In this document: piece by piece, positions 62,154 through 64,000 of the stretch
Layout of the letters: every line of letters begins with the position of its first letter
Numbering within the stretch: the stretch's first letter is position 1
Assembly: GCF_019710475.1 (NCBI RefSeq)
Contig: NZ_JAJFAX010000004.1
Span: 62,001-126,000 of the forward strand
DNA from: Glycomyces sp. TRM65418
Lineage (GTDB): Bacteria > Actinomycetota > Actinomycetes > Mycobacteriales > Micromonosporaceae
Direction: 5' to 3'
DNA length: 64,000 nt
Translations under genes and position numbers: made by a program
Notes under the pieces: model-generated
Told to the model about the DNA's origin: nothing
Seen by the model: only the letters and a program-made list of their open reading frames with translations
Databases searched by the model: none

Positions 62154-62501
62154 ATGATGCAGATGCTCTGTCCGAAATGTCAGAACCCGATGCACCAGTA
62201 CGAGCGCAACGGCGTGGTCGTGGAGCAGTGCTCCGAATGCAAGGGGATCTTCCTCGACCGCGGCGAGCTCGAGCACCTGATGAACTTCGAGGCTTCCTTC
62301 CACGGCGGCGGCGCCCCCATCGCTCCCGGCGTGCCCACCGGTCCGCCCCCGCGCGAACCGCGATACGACGATCGCCGCCACGATGACCGCCGCTACGACG
62401 ACCGCCGTCGCGACGACCACTACGGCGACCGCCGCAAGGACGACTACTACTACAAGAAGAAGAAAAAGAAGAGCGTCTTCGAAGACCTCTTCGACTTCTA
62501 G
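62154..62501 (+). CDS. Zinc-ribbon (zf-TFIIB) domain protein with charged repeat tail
   Basis: The 115-residue protein has an N-terminal TFIIB-type zinc ribbon ('MLCPKCQNPM' and 'VVEQCSECKGIFLDRGELE', Cys-x2-Cys twice), a Pro-rich linker, and a tail of DDRR-type repeats (about 70-97) ending in a run of lysines and an acidic C-terminus. It is likely nucleic-acid or protein binding. The ATG lies 6 nt after TAAGTT, so the mRNA may be leaderless; ATG 62157 is an alternative. It is divergent from the SH3-like gene across a 196-bp gap (61958-62153) with no other feature recognised. Confidence 0.85.
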   Translation: MMQMLCPKCQNPMHQYERNGVVVEQCSECKGIFLDRGELEHLMNFEASFHGGGAPIAPGVPTGPPPREPRYDDRRHDDRRYDDRRRDDHYGDRRKDDYYYKKKKKKSVFEDLFDF

Positions 62502-62512
62502 CGGCCCTGCAC

Positions 62513-62544
62513 GCCGCCGGGCTGCGCCCACGGCCCCCGGCGGC
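62513..62544. terminator. Shared terminator between convergent genes
   Basis: GCCGCCGGG (62513-62521) pairs with CCCGGCGGC (62536-62544) between the zinc-ribbon gene and the 2H phosphoesterase gene. Confidence 0.5.
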
Positions 62545-63144
62545 TCAGCGGCTTCCCAGGCGGAAGACCGCTCTCGGCGTCCACGGCACCGGTGCGCCCG
62601 TGAGGGTGTCCGAAGTCCAGTCGCCCGGGCTCGGGTGCGTGTACAGCGTGAACGACTCGACCCGGAACTTCGCCTCGAAGCCCGCGAGCGCGTGGAACGC
62701 CGCGTCGAGCGCGACCGTCCCCACGTTCTGCGCCACCGTCACGTGCGGGTGGTACGGGAAGTTCCGCTCCCGGCGCGCCGGCCCCCGGCGGATCGCCGAT
62801 TCCAGCTGCTCGCACACGGCGATCCCGTCCACGACGGCCACGAACACCACTTCGGTCACCGGCCGGAACGAGCCGGTCCCCCGCAGATGCAGGTCGAACT
62901 GCGGGAACGAGGCCGCCACCGCCGTCAGATGCGCCTGGTAGCCCTCCAGCGCCTCCGCCGGGATCTCCGTGGGTCCGAGCAGCGTCAAGTGCGCGGGTAC
63001 GATCCCGCCGAGCGGGTCGCCCGAGGCGATGCGGGCGTCGTCGAGCACCTCGCGCCACGGTGAGGGCACGGGGATCGCCACCCCGATGTTGACGACCCGC
63101 CCCCGCCCGGCGCGGCCGAACGGCGCCGCTGGATCCGACGACAC
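62545..63144 (-). CDS. 2H phosphoesterase (2'-5' RNA ligase-like) family protein
   Basis: The 199-residue protein has the two HxT/S motifs of the 2H superfamily, H52-L-T54 ('AHLTLLGPTE') and H134-V-T136 ('YHPHVTVAQN'), with the expected spacing. Members act on RNA 2',3'-cyclic or 2',5'-linked phosphates or on small nucleotides. The GTG start overlaps the trpS stop codon (TAGTG), so it is translated from the trpS mRNA by coupling; this pairing is common in actinomycetes. Confidence 0.88.
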   Translation of the reverse strand: MSSDPAAPFGRAGRGRVVNIGVAIPVPSPWREVLDDARIASGDPLGGIVPAHLTLLGPTEIPAEALEGYQAHLTAVAASFPQFDLHLRGTGSFRPVTEVVFVAVVDGIAVCEQLESAIRRGPARRERNFPYHPHVTVAQNVGTVALDAAFHALAGFEAKFRVESFTLYTHPSPGDWTSDTLTGAPVPWTPRAVFRLGSR

Positions 63145-64000
63145 TAAAGCGCCACCGGCGGGTAGAACCCGACCTTCTTGTACGCCTTGGCGAGCGTGCG
63201 GGAAGCGACTTGCCGCGCCTTCTCCGCGCCCCGCGTGAGAATCCGGTCCAGTTCGGCCTTGTCGGCGAGGTACTCCTTGGTCCGCACCGCGATCGGCCCG
63301 AGCGCGTCGGCCGCGACCTCGGCGAGGTCGCCCTTGAAGTCCCCGTAGCCCTTCCCGGCGTACTCGGCTTCGAGCTTCTCCACGGTCGTCCCCCCGAGGG
63401 CGGCGTAGATGTTCAGGAGGTTCGACACGCCCGGCTTCTTCTCGGGGTCGTAGCGGACTTCGGCCTCGGAGTCGGTGACGGCGCTCTTGATCTTCTTGCG
63501 CATCTGGCCGGGCTCGTCGAGCAGGTACAGGCACCCGCGCGGGCTCGGGGAGGACTTCGACATCTTCTTCTCGGGCTCGGCGAGGTCCTTGATCGTCGCG
63601 GTCTCCTTGACGATGTAGGGCTCGGGCACCTTGAACGTCGCGCCGTAGGTCGTGTTGAACCGGCCCGCGAGGTCGCGGGTCAGCTCCAGGTGCTGGCGCT
63701 GGTCCTCGCCGACCGGGACCTGGTCGGTCTGGTACAGCAGGATGTCGGCGGCCTGGAGGATCGGGTACGTGAACAGGCCCACGGTTGTGCGTTCTTGTTT
63801 GGCGGACTTGTCCTTGAACTGGGTCATGCGGCCGGCCTCGCCGAATCCGGTCTCGGCGCCCAGGATCCAGGCGAGCATCGGGTGCTCGGGGACCTGCGAC
63901 TGCACGAAGAGGGTGCATCGCTCGGGGTCGAGCCCGAGCGCGAGGAGCTGAGCGGCGCTCACGCGTGAGCGCTGGTGCAATACCTTTGGATCGTGATCGA
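63144..64000 (-). CDS. trpS: Tryptophan--tRNA ligase (5' part outside window)
   Basis: The frame is open to the window edge, giving the last 285 residues of a class I TrpRS. Visible features are '[20 protein letters not shown]', '[10 protein letters not shown]', '[13 protein letters not shown]', '[19 protein letters not shown]' and the KMSKS loop in '[12 protein letters not shown]'; the HIGH-like motif lies beyond the edge. The C-terminal helical domain ends 'GFYPPVAL'. The 2H phosphoesterase gene overlaps its stop. Confidence 0.96.
   Translation of the reverse strand, partial: DHDPKVLHQRSRVSAAQLLALGLDPERCTLFVQSQVPEHPMLAWILGAETGFGEAGRMTQFKDKSAKQERTTVGLFTYPILQAADILLYQTDQVPVGEDQRQHLELTRDLAGRFNTTYGATFKVPEPYIVKETATIKDLAEPEKKMSKSSPSPRGCLYLLDEPGQMRKKIKSAVTDSEAEVRYDPEKKPGVSNLLNIYAALGGTTVEKLEAEYAGKGYGDFKGDLAEVAADALGPIAVRTKEYLADKAELDRILTRGAEKARQVASRTLAKAYKKVGFYPPVAL

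Overview
The window is high-GC, densely coded bacterial DNA with actinomycete hallmarks: Lsr2, ClpC, a mycothiol-type isomerase fold protein, a short SRP RNA, MMPL and MsiK-like transporters, WXG100-type proteins and many GTG/TTG starts. A Glycomycetaceae-like actinomycete (Glycomyces or Stackebrandtia) is a plausible source, but this is inference only. No insertion sequence, phage module, integrase or CRISPR array was seen. Layout: 1-3.5 kb holds secreted polysaccharide-related proteins (tail of a GH55-like protein, a two-discoidin glycosidase, a DUF1996 protein). 3.5-6.5 kb is a TetR/MMPL divergent pair with tandem operators. 6.5-14 kb is housekeeping: murB, a maleylpyruvate-isomerase-fold protein, an MsiK/UgpC-like ATPase with a structured leader, amrS-amrB, lysS and lsr2. 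14.3-17 kb is clpC. 17.3-20.7 kb has tRNA-Ser, an MFS exporter divergent from a MocR regulator, the SRP RNA and tRNA-Thr. 20.8-22.7 kb has an FtsX-permease remnant and a lectin-bearing CE2-type esterase. 22.8-26.7 kb is dnaX-ybaB-recR, separated by two gene-free stretches. 27-33 kb is a complete five-gene peptide ABC importer operon. 33.6-36.6 kb has small secreted, membrane, amidohydrolase and cupin genes. 36.6-38.7 kb is sucCD, followed by a hairpin-rich gene-free region. 39.4-43 kb has a B12-binding protein, a proline-rich membrane protein and a MarR/MFS pair. 43.1-48.7 kb is an ABC exporter operon divergent from a NarL-type two-component system. 48.8-54 kb has a nuclease, DUF6350, purN, a vanZ-like gene and purH under a ZTP riboswitch. 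54.2-61.4 kb is a decayed HAD gene followed by type VII (ESX-like) substrate cassettes. 61.6-64 kb has an SH3-like secreted protein, a zinc-ribbon protein, a 2H phosphoesterase and the 3' part of trpS. The main non-coding signals are these. Three consecutive hairpins (39042-39160) display the same loop, CACCCCTCA, on different stems, which looks like a 6C-type small RNA with an extra hairpin. A ZTP riboswitch overlaps the 3' end of the vanZ-like gene and carries an 8-nt anti-Shine-Dalgarno match. A promoter layout TANNNT-N7-start recurs at murB, amrS, lysS, marR, its MFS partner and the SRP RNA, implying widespread leaderless transcription. Two perfect DnaA boxes and a 36-nt perfect palindrome lie in the dnaX-ybaB gap. 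The ESX-like region shows two similar sets (small helical protein, larger WXG protein, membrane-anchored extracytoplasmic protein). In one set the large protein is broken by a single-base frameshift. The neighbouring HAD-family gene carries at least four frameshifts.
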